The notes below the pieces were generated by a model. It did no database searches. It saw nothing but the letters and a program-made list of their open reading frames with translations, and was not told where the DNA came from. The position numbers and the translations under genes were made by a program. From Lachnospiraceae bacterium 3-1 (GTDB taxonomy: Bacteria > Bacillota > Clostridia > Lachnospirales > Lachnospiraceae), in assembly GCA_000403255.2 (NCBI GenBank), contig KE159582.1, positions 596,793 through 660,792 on the forward strand: a DNA stretch of 64,000 nt. Direction: 5' to 3'. Positions 1-8,056 of this stretch are shown one piece after another. Numbering within the stretch: the stretch's first letter is position 1; each line of letters opens with the position of its first letter.

Positions 1-1166
1 AGGGCAACGGAGACAAGGAAATAAGGCATTCCCTCAAAACCAAAGAGTTCAAAACAGATAAACAGTGAAGTAATGGGACAGTTTGTGACGCCGCAGAAAA
101 CAGCTCCCATTCCAGCCGCAGTACAGAGGTTTGGCGCAAAGCCTGTCAGATTTCCAAAGAGGCATCCAAAGGAGGCGCCAATGAAAAAGGATGGTACGAT
201 TTCGCCGCCTTTAAAGCCTGCGCCCAATGTTACAGCAGTAAAAATAATTTTTAACAGGAAAGCATAGGGTACATAATCATTTTCAAAGCACCGGGCAATG
301 CCAGCAATGCCAGAGCCATTGTAATCCTGGTTTCCCACCAAAAGGGTAAGTAAAATCAGCAGAATACCTCCCGCAAGGATTCTCAGATAAGGATTCGGCA
401 AATGTTTTTTATACAATGCTTCTGCCGTGTGGAGCGCAATACAAAACAACGTGCTGACAATGGCGCATAAAATAGCGAGAATCGCAATGGTCAGGCCAGA
501 GGAAATTGTGAATTCTGGTATAGAAGAAAGAAGAAATTGTTCCGGTGGAATTTGACAATATTCTGCAATTTCCTTTGCAATTAAGGAGGAAACCACACAG
601 GGAACCAATGCGGCATAGTGCATAATGCCTACACTGACAACTTCCATGGAAAAGATAGCTGCAGACAATGGAGTTCCAAAAAGTACGGAAAATGCTGCGC
701 TCATACCGCACATAATCATGATATGCTGGTCTTTTTCGTCAAATTTTAACAGGCGTCCTAAGGAGTTGCCAATGCTGCCGCCAAGTTGTAAGGCAGCGCC
801 TTCCCGTCCAGCAGAGCCGCCAAATAAATGGGTCATTACGGTTGAAATGAAAATTAAAGGAGCCATCCGCAAGGGAATGTGTTCTCCAGAATGAATGGCG
901 GAAAGCACCAGGTTTGTACCAGAGTCTTTCTCGTCATGCATAAGATGATAAGCCCCTACAATTGCAAGGCCGGAGATTGGCAGCAAAAAAATCATCCAGG
1001 GGTATGCGGCCCTGGTTTCAGTTGCATATGCAATACAATAATAAAAAATGGCTCCCACACTTCCTACAAGAATGCCGCTTAAGATAGAAAATGCCAGCCA
1101 TTTCAGAAAGATTAAAAAGCGTTTGGCAAAATGCCGGATATAATGTTTTAATTCTTTGATCATCAT
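1..1166 (-). CDS. CLC-family anion channel, CLC-F (fluoride)-like; 3' end beyond window
   Basis: Reading the minus strand from 1166 gives about 388 uninterrupted residues that run off the left edge, so the C-terminus is missing. It is a polytopic membrane protein. Residues ~112-130 contain THLFGGSAGREGAALQLGG, the CLC GREGx motif with the gating Glu, and a later GAGFKGGEIVPSFFIG segment matches the second pore motif. Where ordinary CLCs have GSGIP, this one has SGTNLVL, which resembles the GNNLI-like variant of fluoride-exporting CLC-F proteins; that makes a fluoride or chloride exchanger likely. GGGAG at 1174-1178 lies 7 nt before ATG 1166, favouring it over ATG 1163. No fluoride riboswitch is visible upstream. 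The membrane-channel call is firm; ion selectivity is inference. Confidence 0.85.
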   Translation of the reverse strand, partial: MMIKELKHYIRHFAKRFLIFLKWLAFSILSGILVGSVGAIFYYCIAYATETRAAYPWMIFLLPISGLAIVGAYHLMHDEKDSGTNLVLSAIHSGEHIPLRMAPLIFISTVMTHLFGGSAGREGAALQLGGSIGNSLGRLLKFDEKDQHIMIMCGMSAAFSVLFGTPLSAAIFSMEVVSVGIMHYAALVPCVVSSLIAKEIAEYCQIPPEQFLLSSIPEFTISSGLTIAILAILCAIVSTLFCIALHTAEALYKKHLPNPYLRILAGGILLILLTLLVGNQDYNGSGIAGIARCFENDYVPYAFLLKIIFTAVTLGAGFKGGEIVPSFFIGASFGCLFGNLTGFAPNLCTAAGMGAVFCGVTNCPITSLFICFELFGFEGMPYFLVSVA

Positions 1167-1201
1167 AAATAAACTCCCAATTTTCTAATGATTCTCAGTT
1201 C

Positions 1202-1230
1202 ATCTTATCATCTGGAAAAGAAAAAGACAA
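1202..1230 (-). promoter_or_regulatory. Putative sigma-A promoter for the CLC gene
   Basis: On the minus strand TTGTCT (1230-1225) and TAAGAT (1207-1202) are separated by 17 nt, about 36 nt upstream of the CLC start codon. Assigned from sequence pattern only. Confidence 0.45.
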
Positions 1231-1330
1231 GATGTTTGTAAGGTTATTGTAAGAAAAAGAAATCTTTCTGTTAAGAATTTTGGCATATGATAAAAGCATC
1301 AAAGGAAAAGAGCCAAAGGAGGGTATTGGG

Positions 1331-2113
1331 ATGTGGTCAAGAAAAGAATTGAAGGAGATTGCCAAACAGCGGGTCAGCGAGAATCGCTTTAAGGCGATAT
1401 TGGCAGCATTGGTATTTGTATTATTATGCAGTGGTGGAGGTGTTTTTGGGTCTTCCGGCGGAGTCGCCCGAGGAGTGTTGAATTCCGATTCTTCCCAGAA
1501 GAGTGAAATAGAAGAGAGGTATGAGGATGAAGAAATGAAAGAGAGGTATGATGTTGTCATCCCGGATGGGCCTGTTTTCTTTTTCGTTGTAGTTTGTATT
1601 ATTGCTGTTGTGGTTTTGCTGATTGTGTTTTTGGTGATTCTGCCGATGCAAATCTTGGTGTTCCATCCGTTGGAAGTAGGGGTTTCCCGCTTCTTTACCA
1701 AAAATATCAAGGAGCAGGCGCAGATAAAGGAACTTTGTTTTGCCTTTGACCATGGCTATAAGAATTGTGTGAAAACAATGTTTTTTCAGAAGCTGTATAT
1801 CTTTTTATGGACATTGCTTCTGGTGATTCCAGGTATTATAAAAAGTTATGAATACCAGATGGCGCCTTATATTTTAGGGGAATATCCCAACATGGAGCGG
1901 GGTGAGGTACTGGCTTTCAGTAAGAAGTTGATGTATGGGAATAAATGGAAGGCTTTTGTTTTAGACCTGTCTTTTATAGGATGGTATATTTTAAGTGGTC
2001 TGACCCTGGGAATTCTAGGTATTTTTTACTTAAATCCCTATGTAAGCCAGACAAACGCTGCGCTTTATCAGGTGTTGAAGGAGCAGCATTTGCAAAAAGA
2101 CTCTGATTTTTAA
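1331..2113 (+). CDS. DUF975 family integral membrane protein
   Basis: A 260-residue protein beginning MWSRKELKEIAKQR, the typical opening of DUF975 proteins in Lachnospiraceae. It has a charged amphipathic N-terminus, a membrane segment at ~23-35, a long hydrophobic stretch in the middle (FFFVVVCIIAVVVLLIVFLVI) and two or three more segments near the C-terminus, including LYIFLWTLLLVIPGIIKSYEY. I chose ATG 1331 because AAAGGAGG (1315-1322) precedes it; an in-frame ATG at 1280 lacks such a site. Function is unknown. It lies directly upstream of a two-component system on the same strand (25 nt gap) and may be a membrane partner or target of it, which is inference. Confidence 0.75.
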   Translation: MWSRKELKEIAKQRVSENRFKAILAALVFVLLCSGGGVFGSSGGVARGVLNSDSSQKSEIEERYEDEEMKERYDVVIPDGPVFFFVVVCIIAVVVLLIVFLVILPMQILVFHPLEVGVSRFFTKNIKEQAQIKELCFAFDHGYKNCVKTMFFQKLYIFLWTLLLVIPGIIKSYEYQMAPYILGEYPNMERGEVLAFSKKLMYGNKWKAFVLDLSFIGWYILSGLTLGILGIFYLNPYVSQTNAALYQVLKEQHLQKDSDF

Positions 2114-2138
2114 AGGGAGCAGGAAGGAGAAAATGTTC

Positions 2139-2822
2139 ATGGCATATACAATTTTAATTGCAGATGATGAAAAAGAAATCCGGGAACTGTTGCGCCTGTA
2201 TCTGGAAAAGGATGGATATCATGTTTTGGAAGCCCAAGATGGACCCAGTGCGGTTGCTATTTTGGAGCAGGAAGAGGTTGACATGGCGCTTTTGGATATT
2301 ATGATGCCAGAGCTGGACGGATATAGAGTTCTGAAAAAAATACGGGAAAACAGCAATATTCCAGTGATGATTCTTTCTGCAAAAAATCAGGATGCTGATA
2401 AAATTTTGGGATTGGATCTCGGGGCGGATGACTATCTGGCAAAACCATTCAATCCCATGGAGGCTATGGCAAGGATTAATTCTAATATCCGCAGATTTTA
2501 TTCCCTGGGTGCAAAAAGTCAAGAACTCAAACAGCTTAAGGTAAGGGATTTGTGTCTTGATACGGAATCCTGCCTGGTATACAAAGGAGAACAGCCGATT
2601 GATTTAACCTCTGTGGAATATAAGCTGTTGCGATTGTTTATGGAAAATCCAGGAAAAGTATATACCAAGCAACAGGTTTATGAAAATGTATGGGGTGAGG
2701 AGTATGCCATTGCAGACAATAATATTATGGTATGCATCAGCCGGTTAAGAGCAAAATTGTCTCAGGATAACAGCGCTTATATTAAAACCATACGGGGTCT
2801 TGGCTATCGGATGGAGAAATAA
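2139..2822 (+). CDS. OmpR/PhoB-type response regulator
   Basis: A 227-residue transcription factor with an N-terminal receiver domain and C-terminal winged helix. The receiver has the acidic pocket ADDE (8-11), phospho-acceptor Asp53 in LLDIMMPELDG, conserved Ser80 (MILSAK) and Lys102 (AKPF). The C-terminal half carries the OmpR signature (VEYKLLRLFMENPGKVYTK; TIRGLGYRME). ATG 2139 is preferred because GGAAGGAG (2122-2129) is 9 nt away; ATG 2133 would leave only 3 nt. The kinase follows 3 nt downstream, so the two form a cognate VanRS-like pair. Target genes cannot be read from the sequence; the upstream DUF975 gene is a candidate. Confidence 0.92.
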   Translation: MAYTILIADDEKEIRELLRLYLEKDGYHVLEAQDGPSAVAILEQEEVDMALLDIMMPELDGYRVLKKIRENSNIPVMILSAKNQDADKILGLDLGADDYLAKPFNPMEAMARINSNIRRFYSLGAKSQELKQLKVRDLCLDTESCLVYKGEQPIDLTSVEYKLLRLFMENPGKVYTKQQVYENVWGEEYAIADNNIMVCISRLRAKLSQDNSAYIKTIRGLGYRMEK

Positions 2823-2825
2823 AGG

Positions 2826-4013
2826 ATGAAGCACACAACTTGGAAATGGTTTTTTATCCGCAGGTTCTTATTGATTTTGGTATTGGTATCATTGAGTGAG
2901 AGCTTGCTGAATATTTTTTATCATAAAATATTTTATCCCTGGCTGGAACAGGTATTTCAGATTAATTTTTTTATGGCAGAGTGGGAGAGTGAGCAAACAC
3001 TGGGCTTGCTGCTTCGCAGCATTTTTTACCTGGCGGTTTGGGGAATCTGCAATCAATTTCCCTATATTGCCAGAATCGGATTGCTGGGAATGGCTGAAAA
3101 ATTTGCTGGAAATAAGCTTATCGATTATATGATGGCACAGACCAGATATATGTCCAAAAGAGAGACGCAGGTTTATCTGATCGGAACGGCTGTTTTGGCG
3201 GTTCTCATAGTACTTACCATGCTTCTTCCTTATATAATTGCAGCTCTTGTATTCAGCCGGATGGTGGAAGTGCATGTCAGGCAGCTGGAAGAACAGGAAA
3301 GAAAACAAATGGAAGAATATGACAGAAGACGAAACCTTCTGTTGTCTGATGTGGCACACGATTTGAAAACTCCCATGACCACAGTAGCAGGTTATGCAAA
3401 GGCTTTGTTAGAAAAAACGGATTTTCCAAGACAGGAGTATTTGGAAACCATGTACCAAAAAACCATGGAAATGAGCGGGCTGATTAATCTTTTGTTTGAA
3501 TATGTGAAGCTGGATAGCGAGGGGTATCAGTTAAAAAGGACCAGAGAAAATATTTGGGAATTGTTGCGGGAAAGCGTTGCAGGACTATATATGGAGTTTG
3601 AAAAGAAAGAAATGGAAGTTTTGCCAGAATTTCCAGAAGGAGAATTGTGGATGCCAATTGACAGGCTGCAGTTTCAACGGGTCATTTGTAATTTACTAAA
3701 CAATGCAATCCGGCACAATCCAAAGGGAACACAAGTCTTAATAAAAGGAGAGCAGGAAGAGACGAAAGTCATCATTCAGGTTTGCGATACGGGCAAAAGG
3801 ATTCCAGAAGAAACAGCAAAATATATTTTTGACCCATTCGTATCTGGAGACGAATCCCGTAAGCGGAAAGGAGGCAGCGGGCTAGGGCTGAGTATTGCAT
3901 ATAAAGTAATTGAGATGCATGGAGGCAGTCTTAGATTGGAGCAGGAATCGACAGGAATTTATACAAAATCCTTTGTAATATGCCTGGAACTTGAGGAGGA
4001 TGCCTTTCGTTGA
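2826..4013 (+). CDS. Membrane sensor histidine kinase, VanS-like
   Basis: A 395-residue kinase paired with the preceding response regulator. Two membrane segments (about 12-28 and 118-145) flank a short external loop with hydrophobic stretches; a linker then leads to the H-box VAHDLKTPMTT with phospho-His178. The N-box is LLNNAIRHN (Asn293) and the G2 box GGSGLGLSIAYK is intact. The G1 box reads DTGKR (321-325) rather than the usual DxGxG, so one ATP-lid glycine is replaced. Its stop TGA (4011-4013) lies inside the -35 hexamer of the next promoter. The signal sensed is unknown. Confidence 0.9.
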   Translation: MKHTTWKWFFIRRFLLILVLVSLSESLLNIFYHKIFYPWLEQVFQINFFMAEWESEQTLGLLLRSIFYLAVWGICNQFPYIARIGLLGMAEKFAGNKLIDYMMAQTRYMSKRETQVYLIGTAVLAVLIVLTMLLPYIIAALVFSRMVEVHVRQLEEQERKQMEEYDRRRNLLLSDVAHDLKTPMTTVAGYAKALLEKTDFPRQEYLETMYQKTMEMSGLINLLFEYVKLDSEGYQLKRTRENIWELLRESVAGLYMEFEKKEMEVLPEFPEGELWMPIDRLQFQRVICNLLNNAIRHNPKGTQVLIKGEQEETKVIIQVCDTGKRIPEETAKYIFDPFVSGDESRKRKGGSGLGLSIAYKVIEMHGGSLRLEQESTGIYTKSFVICLELEEDAFR

Positions 4014-4038
4014 CAAAGGGAAATAGACTGGATATGAT
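4010..4038 (+). promoter_or_regulatory. Sigma-A promoter for the XRE-TPR regulator gene
   Basis: TTGACA (4010-4015), 17-nt spacer, TATGAT (4033-4038), about 60 nt upstream of ATG 4098. The -35 box overlaps the kinase stop codon, so the regulator gene can be transcribed independently of the two-component operon. Confidence 0.8.
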
Positions 4039-4097
4039 ATACTTATAAAAATAATCAATTGACTATTTGAAAATTAAGGAAAGGAGTATATCATACC

Positions 4098-5024
4098 ATG
4101 GCGTATTATACCATTGGAGAATTGATCAGGGGTGCAAGAGAACGGCAAAAGTATTCCCAGGAGGAACTAAGTTATGGGATTTGTGCAGTTTCCACGTTAT
4201 CCAGAATTGAAAATGGTTTGCAGGTTCCGGGAAAAAAGATAGTGGAAGGCTTAATGCAGCGTTTGGGCGCGGCTAATAGAATTTATCATGTATATTTAAA
4301 TCAGGAGGAACGGGAGCGGTATGAGTTAGAGCAGCAATTGACACGCAGCTTGGGAAGCGGTAATTTTGAGCAGGCGGAGTATGTTGCTGCTTGTATGGAG
4401 AAGAAAATAAAAAGGAATTCCAGCAGAGCATCCTGGAGGAAGATGGAAGAGCAATATTTAGCCTTTGCAAAGATATTGATTCAGAAACAAAAGGGAAAGA
4501 GTGCAGAATGGGTGTTAGAAGAGCTTTTGCATACGATCCATATGACGATGCCGGATTTTGACGGGATACATATCAAATCCAGACTTTTGACCTATCACGA
4601 AATGATAATTTTGAATAATATTGGCTGTACTTACTATAATCTTGGAAGGGTCATGGATGGAATACAATTGCTTTTTGGATTAAAAGAATATATGGAAACA
4701 CATATTTTGGGCAGTGATGAAATATTTTTGAAGTATGCTATGATTTTGCAGAATTTATATTCCTGGCTTGGGCAGGAAGGAATGTATGAAGACGCTCTTT
4801 CGCTCTGCCAGACAGGTATTGAGTATTGTATTGAGTATGGAAAACTGCATACATTTCCCGAGCTTCTTTATAGTAAAGCCTGTGCATTGGCAGAGTTAGG
4901 GCATTGTGATATGTCGAAAGAAATTTTTAAACAGAGTGTTGCCGTGTTTCAGGCAATTAATCAGCAAGAACATGCTGAACAGGTGAAAACATATGCCAAG
5001 GTACATTATGACATATTCTTATAA
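4098..5024 (+). CDS. XRE-family regulator with C-terminal TPR-like domain (Rgg/PlcR-like architecture)
   Basis: A 308-residue protein. Residues ~5-60 form a Cro/C1-type helix-turn-helix (IGELIRGARERQKYSQEELSYGICAVSTLSRIENG), followed by about 240 residues of helical repeats that read as tetratricopeptide-like (for example LNNIGCTYYNLGRVMDGIQLLFGLKEYM and LYSKACALAELGHCDMSKEIF). This architecture is shared with RRNPP peptide-responsive regulators (Rgg, PlcR), so sensing of a small peptide is possible but unproven. No short secreted pheromone ORF was recognised nearby. It has its own consensus promoter. RBS AAGGAG is near 4080-4085. Confidence 0.8.
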   Translation: MAYYTIGELIRGARERQKYSQEELSYGICAVSTLSRIENGLQVPGKKIVEGLMQRLGAANRIYHVYLNQEERERYELEQQLTRSLGSGNFEQAEYVAACMEKKIKRNSSRASWRKMEEQYLAFAKILIQKQKGKSAEWVLEELLHTIHMTMPDFDGIHIKSRLLTYHEMIILNNIGCTYYNLGRVMDGIQLLFGLKEYMETHILGSDEIFLKYAMILQNLYSWLGQEGMYEDALSLCQTGIEYCIEYGKLHTFPELLYSKACALAELGHCDMSKEIFKQSVAVFQAINQQEHAEQVKTYAKVHYDIFL

Positions 5025-5114
5025 AATTATGATTTTATCCTCCCTTCTGAAAAAAGTCTAACAGAGAGAGGCTCTTTTTAACATACGAAAGGATGCAAAT
5101 TTATTTTTGCGTGA

Positions 5115-5150
5115 TTTCCTATGGAATAGGAAAAATGTTCATGATATAAT
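5115..5150 (+). promoter_or_regulatory. Palindromic operator overlapping an extended -10 promoter
   Basis: A perfect 8-bp inverted repeat, TTTCCTAT (5115-5122) and ATAGGAAA (5126-5133) around GGA, overlaps the -35 region of a promoter whose extended -10 is TGATATAAT (5142-5150). Arm length and position fit a dimeric HTH repressor site. One of the two adjacent XRE proteins may bind it; this is inference. Confidence 0.6.
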
Positions 5151-5171
5151 AAAAATTTTTAGAAATATTAC

Positions 5172-5259
5172 GTTGCCGTAATTCCTTCAACGAGAAAATC
5201 TCTACAGATTAATGGATATATTCCACCCCCATTCTACTTATAAGGGATTTTACGGCGAC
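5172..5259 (+). other. Structured 5' leader of the XRE-membrane gene
   Basis: GTTGCCGTAATTCCTT (5172-5187) is nearly complementary to 5242-5259 (AAGGGATTTTACGGCGAC), giving an imperfect stem of about 16 pairs closing a 54-nt region in the long leader between the promoter near 5145 and ATG 5306. A small CTCC-AAA-GGAG hairpin sits just downstream near 5259-5270. Possible cis-regulatory RNA; no known class recognised. Confidence 0.4.
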
Positions 5260-5305
5260 TCCAAAGGAGGTATTCTTATATTATCAAATGAATGGAGGAA
5301 TACAT

Positions 5306-5776
5306 ATGAACCAATTAGTGATAGGAAAATTTATATCATTAAAGAGAAAACAGAAAAATCTAACACAGGAACAACTGGCGGAGAAAATTGGGGTTTCAAA
5401 TAAGACTATTTCAAAATGGGAAACTGGAAAATGTATGCCAGATTATTCTGTTGTAAAGAGTTTGTGTGAAGAACTTGGTTTTACAGTGGCAGAACTGATG
5501 GATGGTGAAATGTCCGAAGAGCAGAGTGTTCGTATCTATGATGATGAACAGATTTTAGATTTACTCCGAAGAACGCAGGAATTAGAAAAAACAAAAAATA
5601 TACTATATGGAATTTTGTTAATTGTAATGGGTATCGCATTGCAGGCGCTTTCATATGCAGTTGGTGGATCGGATTTTAAAGATTTTATTTCTGGACTACT
5701 ATTAGGATTGTCAATTGGTGAAATGTTGATTGGCGTTTACGTTGTTGGAAAGTTCTTAGCAGGAAGCAAAGTATAA
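5306..5776 (+). CDS. XRE regulator with C-terminal membrane segments
   Basis: A 156-residue protein. Residues ~1-65 are a Cro/C1 helix-turn-helix (FISLKRKQKNLTQEQLAEKIGVSNKTISKWETGK), followed by an acidic linker and two hydrophobic segments (ILYGILLIVMGIALQALSYAV and FISGLLLGLSIGEMLIGVYVVGKFL). The DNA-binding domain is therefore tethered to the membrane. Start ATG 5306 has GGAGG (5294-5298) at 7 nt; the in-frame ATG 5288 lacks a good site. It may bind the palindrome at 5115 and autoregulate (inference). The signal is unknown. Confidence 0.82.
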   Translation: MNQLVIGKFISLKRKQKNLTQEQLAEKIGVSNKTISKWETGKCMPDYSVVKSLCEELGFTVAELMDGEMSEEQSVRIYDDEQILDLLRRTQELEKTKNILYGILLIVMGIALQALSYAVGGSDFKDFISGLLLGLSIGEMLIGVYVVGKFLAGSKV

Positions 5777-5777
5777 C

Positions 5778-5814
5778 AAAAAATCGGTGTAACCCTTTTG
5801 ACAGAGTTACACCG
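5778..5814 (-). terminator. Intrinsic terminator of the minus-strand YtrA-type operon
   Basis: CGGTGTAAC (5785-5793) and GTTACACCG (5806-5814) form a perfect 9-bp stem. Read on the minus strand the stem is followed by GATTTTTTGT, so it terminates the operon ending at 5891. It may also slow readthrough from the plus-strand XRE gene. Confidence 0.75.
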
Positions 5815-5890
5815 TATCCTACATAAAATATTCTTATCTGGCACCAGCAAACAGTCTCTTCCTTTTGTCAATGAATAGTGGAATCAAATA

Positions 5891-6736
5891 CTAATCCAGA
5901 TTCACAGGGCGACGCATCAGGAATACTGCAGCAAAATAGAACACAAATCCCATGAAAAATTGGCTGAAAATTGCATATCCCATCATATCTTTATAATAGG
6001 AGCGTAGAAAATTATCCGTATCCTGTACCAGAATCCGAAGAGCTGGCAGAATCATTAAGATAGAACATACGATTTGGTTCACGATATAGAGGATAATGTA
6101 AAATCCAATAGAAGCCATCAGCTTGTATTTTTCTACTAATTGACCCAAAAGGATGCTGACATATCCAGTCAGCAGGGAAACAAAACTTCCAATTATTTGC
6201 AATTGGGTCAGATGGAACAAAAATTGTAACGGCGTATAGCCAAAGAATTCAAAAAACGCATTTGCGAAATTGTTACTGTCTAAAGGTTCTGTCTGGAATC
6301 CTTGTAATAATTGGACAGAATCCTCTGCATTGTGGGTTTCTGCAAAATGGTAGCCAGCAATAAAAGTCAGGGCAAGTACAGAAATAATAATGAGGAATGT
6401 ATTTAAAAGGGTCCAAAGATATCCTATGATTAATTTCGAGTGGAATAATTGCATAGGGGTAACTGGAAGGGTATGCATCAGATAACCTTCCCCTGTAAAT
6501 AAATTCCGGTAAAACCGAAAATAAAGGTATATCAATGTGGAAATTCCAAAAACGGTCAGAGATAGCGTATAAAGTATGACCATCAAAATGGCCATGGGAA
6601 CAGCGTCTTTATGATTGAAAATATCAGTATTCAATATACAGCAGCCAATGAACGTAAGGAGGATTAACGCAAGGTTTATGGCAACCATGACTTTGCAGGT
6701 GGCATACCATTCGTGTTTTAATAATTTTCTTAACAT
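5891..6736 (-). CDS. ABC transporter permease (YtrC/ABC-2-like)
   Basis: A 281-residue membrane protein with about six hydrophobic segments, starting MLRKLLKHEWYAT, a common opening of ABC-2-type permeases (Lys/His-rich, ahead of TM1). Long hydrophobic spans include INLALILLTFIGCCIL, MAILMVILYTLSLTVFGISTLIYLYF and TFLIIISVLALTFIAGY. It overlaps the upstream ATPase gene by 7 nt, showing translational coupling, and is the last gene before the terminator at 5778. With the ATPase it forms an exporter controlled by the GntR protein. Substrate is unknown; related YtrA operons respond to cell-wall antibiotics in Bacillus. Confidence 0.82.
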   Translation of the reverse strand: MLRKLLKHEWYATCKVMVAINLALILLTFIGCCILNTDIFNHKDAVPMAILMVILYTLSLTVFGISTLIYLYFRFYRNLFTGEGYLMHTLPVTPMQLFHSKLIIGYLWTLLNTFLIIISVLALTFIAGYHFAETHNAEDSVQLLQGFQTEPLDSNNFANAFFEFFGYTPLQFLFHLTQLQIIGSFVSLLTGYVSILLGQLVEKYKLMASIGFYIILYIVNQIVCSILMILPALRILVQDTDNFLRSYYKDMMGYAIFSQFFMGFVFYFAAVFLMRRPVNLD

Positions 6737-7422
6737 CTAAACACCTCCCGAAATAAATCATCGATGGATTTATGACTTTCCTGACGGAGCTCATCCACCA
6801 AAGCATGGGTATGTATCTTCCCATTTTGGAGAAAAATAACCTCATCCAAAATATTTTCAATGTCTGAGATTAAATGGGTGGAAATCAGAATCGAAGCAGT
6901 TTCCTCATAGTTGGAAAGAATTGTCTGCAAAATATAGTCTCTGGCTGCCGGGTCCACCCCTGCAATGGGTTCGTCCAAAAGATATAGCTTTGCCCGTCGG
7001 CTCATGGCTAGAATTAAATGTACTTTTTCTTTTGTCCCTTTGGAAAAGGATTTCAATTTTTGGTTTGGATTGATGTTTAATTTTGCTAACATATCATAAG
7101 CCCGTTCAGATTCAAAATCTTCGTAAAAATCGTCAAAAAAGCGAATAATTTCTGCCACCTTCCTGTGATGATCCAAATAAAAATGATCTGGAAGATAGGA
7201 AATCAGATTTTTGCTGGCTGGCCCCACTGGATTTCCCTGTATGGAAATTGATCCAGAAGCAGGCGACAAAAGTCCGGCAATTAATTTTAGCAAAGTAGTC
7301 TTTCCACTACCATTGGGTCCCAATAATCCGATAATGTGTCCGCCGTCAATTTGAAGATTGATGTTTGAAAGGGCTAAATATCCACGATAAGTTTTGGTAA
7401 GGTCTTTACATTCCAGTATCAT
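6730..7422 (-). CDS. ABC transporter ATP-binding protein
   Basis: A 230-residue ATPase. Walker A GPNGSGKTT (~34-42), Q-loop region around SYLPDHFYLD, signature FSKGTKEKV (the LSGGQ position, as is common in ABC-2 exporters), Walker B LYLLDEPIAGVDPAARD and the switch His in ISTHLISDIE are all present. It overlaps both the GntR gene upstream (17 nt) and the permease gene downstream (7 nt). Together they form a GntR-ATPase-permease operon of the Bacillus YtrA type. Confidence 0.93.
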   Translation of the reverse strand: MILECKDLTKTYRGYLALSNINLQIDGGHIIGLLGPNGSGKTTLLKLIAGLLSPASGSISIQGNPVGPASKNLISYLPDHFYLDHHRKVAEIIRFFDDFYEDFESERAYDMLAKLNINPNQKLKSFSKGTKEKVHLILAMSRRAKLYLLDEPIAGVDPAARDYILQTILSNYEETASILISTHLISDIENILDEVIFLQNGKIHTHALVDELRQESHKSIDDLFREVFRC

Positions 7423-7813
7423 CGTTTGATTCTCCTTTTGTGGTTGTTTCTTCTATTTCGATGGTTTTGGCCAGAAGAGAAATGGTTTCTTCCTTCTGGA
7501 ATCCCAGTTTTTGCATATTGTCCCAAAATTCCGTCACAATTTCTTTTGCAAGCTTTGATTTTAGTTGATCAATCATAGTAGTGTCCTCCGTGATAAATCG
7601 TCCGCTGGTTCTTTGGGAGTAGACAAGCCCTGTCCGCTCCAGCTCTGAAAGTGCCTTTTGCATTGTGTTAGGATTTACAGATGCTTCCTGCGCAAGCTCC
7701 CGAACAGAAGGAAGCTTATCACCAGATTTATAGAATCCTGATATGATATCTACTTGTATTTTTTCGATGATCTGGATAAAAATAGGTCGGTCAGAATTCA
7801 AATTCCAAGTCAT
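7406..7813 (-). CDS. GntR-family repressor, YtrA subfamily
   Basis: A 135-residue regulator. Residues ~8-75 are the GntR winged helix (PIFIQIIEKIQVDIISGFYKSGDKLPSVRELAQEASVNPNTMQKALSELERTGLV). The effector region is only ~50 residues, the hallmark of the YtrA subfamily, whose genes usually repress their own ABC operon. It is the first gene of the minus-strand operon, and an imperfect palindrome overlaps the promoter just upstream (7837-7864). The ligand is unknown. Confidence 0.9.
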   Translation of the reverse strand: MTWNLNSDRPIFIQIIEKIQVDIISGFYKSGDKLPSVRELAQEASVNPNTMQKALSELERTGLVYSQRTSGRFITEDTTMIDQLKSKLAKEIVTEFWDNMQKLGFQKEETISLLAKTIEIEETTTKGESNDDTGM

Positions 7814-7836
7814 TTAATCACCTCGATCCCCCTTAT

Positions 7837-7864
7837 GTATTATTGTACTATCTAAGTAAGACAA
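7837..7864 (-). promoter_or_regulatory. Promoter and putative GntR operator of the YtrA-type operon
   Basis: On the minus strand TTGTCT (7864-7859), 16 nt, TAATAC (7842-7837) lies 24 nt upstream of ATG 7813. The spacer and -35 make a 22-bp imperfect inverted repeat beginning TTGTACTATCT (7843 onward) with TTGT/ACAA ends (7 of 11 positions matched), suitable for autorepression by the first gene product. Binding is inferred. Confidence 0.55.
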
Positions 7865-7968
7865 TAAAGGGTTTTCAGGAAAAAGTCAATAGGCTATTCC
7901 AAAAACCAGGATTATGGGTCATTCATTTTGGTAAAATTAATTTGTTGGAAATGTTGCGCAATTTCCCA

Positions 7969-7997
7969 TTGCTACCTGGTAAATTTTCCTGTATAAT
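7969..7997 (+). promoter_or_regulatory. Sigma-A promoter for carB
   Basis: TTGCTA (7969-7974), 17-nt spacer, TATAAT (7992-7997), 60 nt upstream of ATG 8057. No long leader, PyrR site or attenuator hairpin is visible between promoter and gene. Confidence 0.65.
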
Positions 7998-8056
7998 AGT
8001 CTATCGAGAAAAGATACCGTCATAAAAGCAGTTACCACTAGACAGGAGGAACAAGA

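Noticed and set aside
1167..1330. Fluoride riboswitch upstream of the CLC gene
   Set aside because: No GGCGATGG-like core or paired CGCC segment is seen on the minus strand.
1195..1710. 171-codon minus-strand ORF opposite the DUF975 gene
   Set aside because: Ser/Thr-rich antisense artefact; the plus-strand frame has a strong RBS and membrane protein pattern.
8026..8056. PyrR attenuator before carB
   Set aside because: Too short between promoter and gene, with no alternative hairpins.
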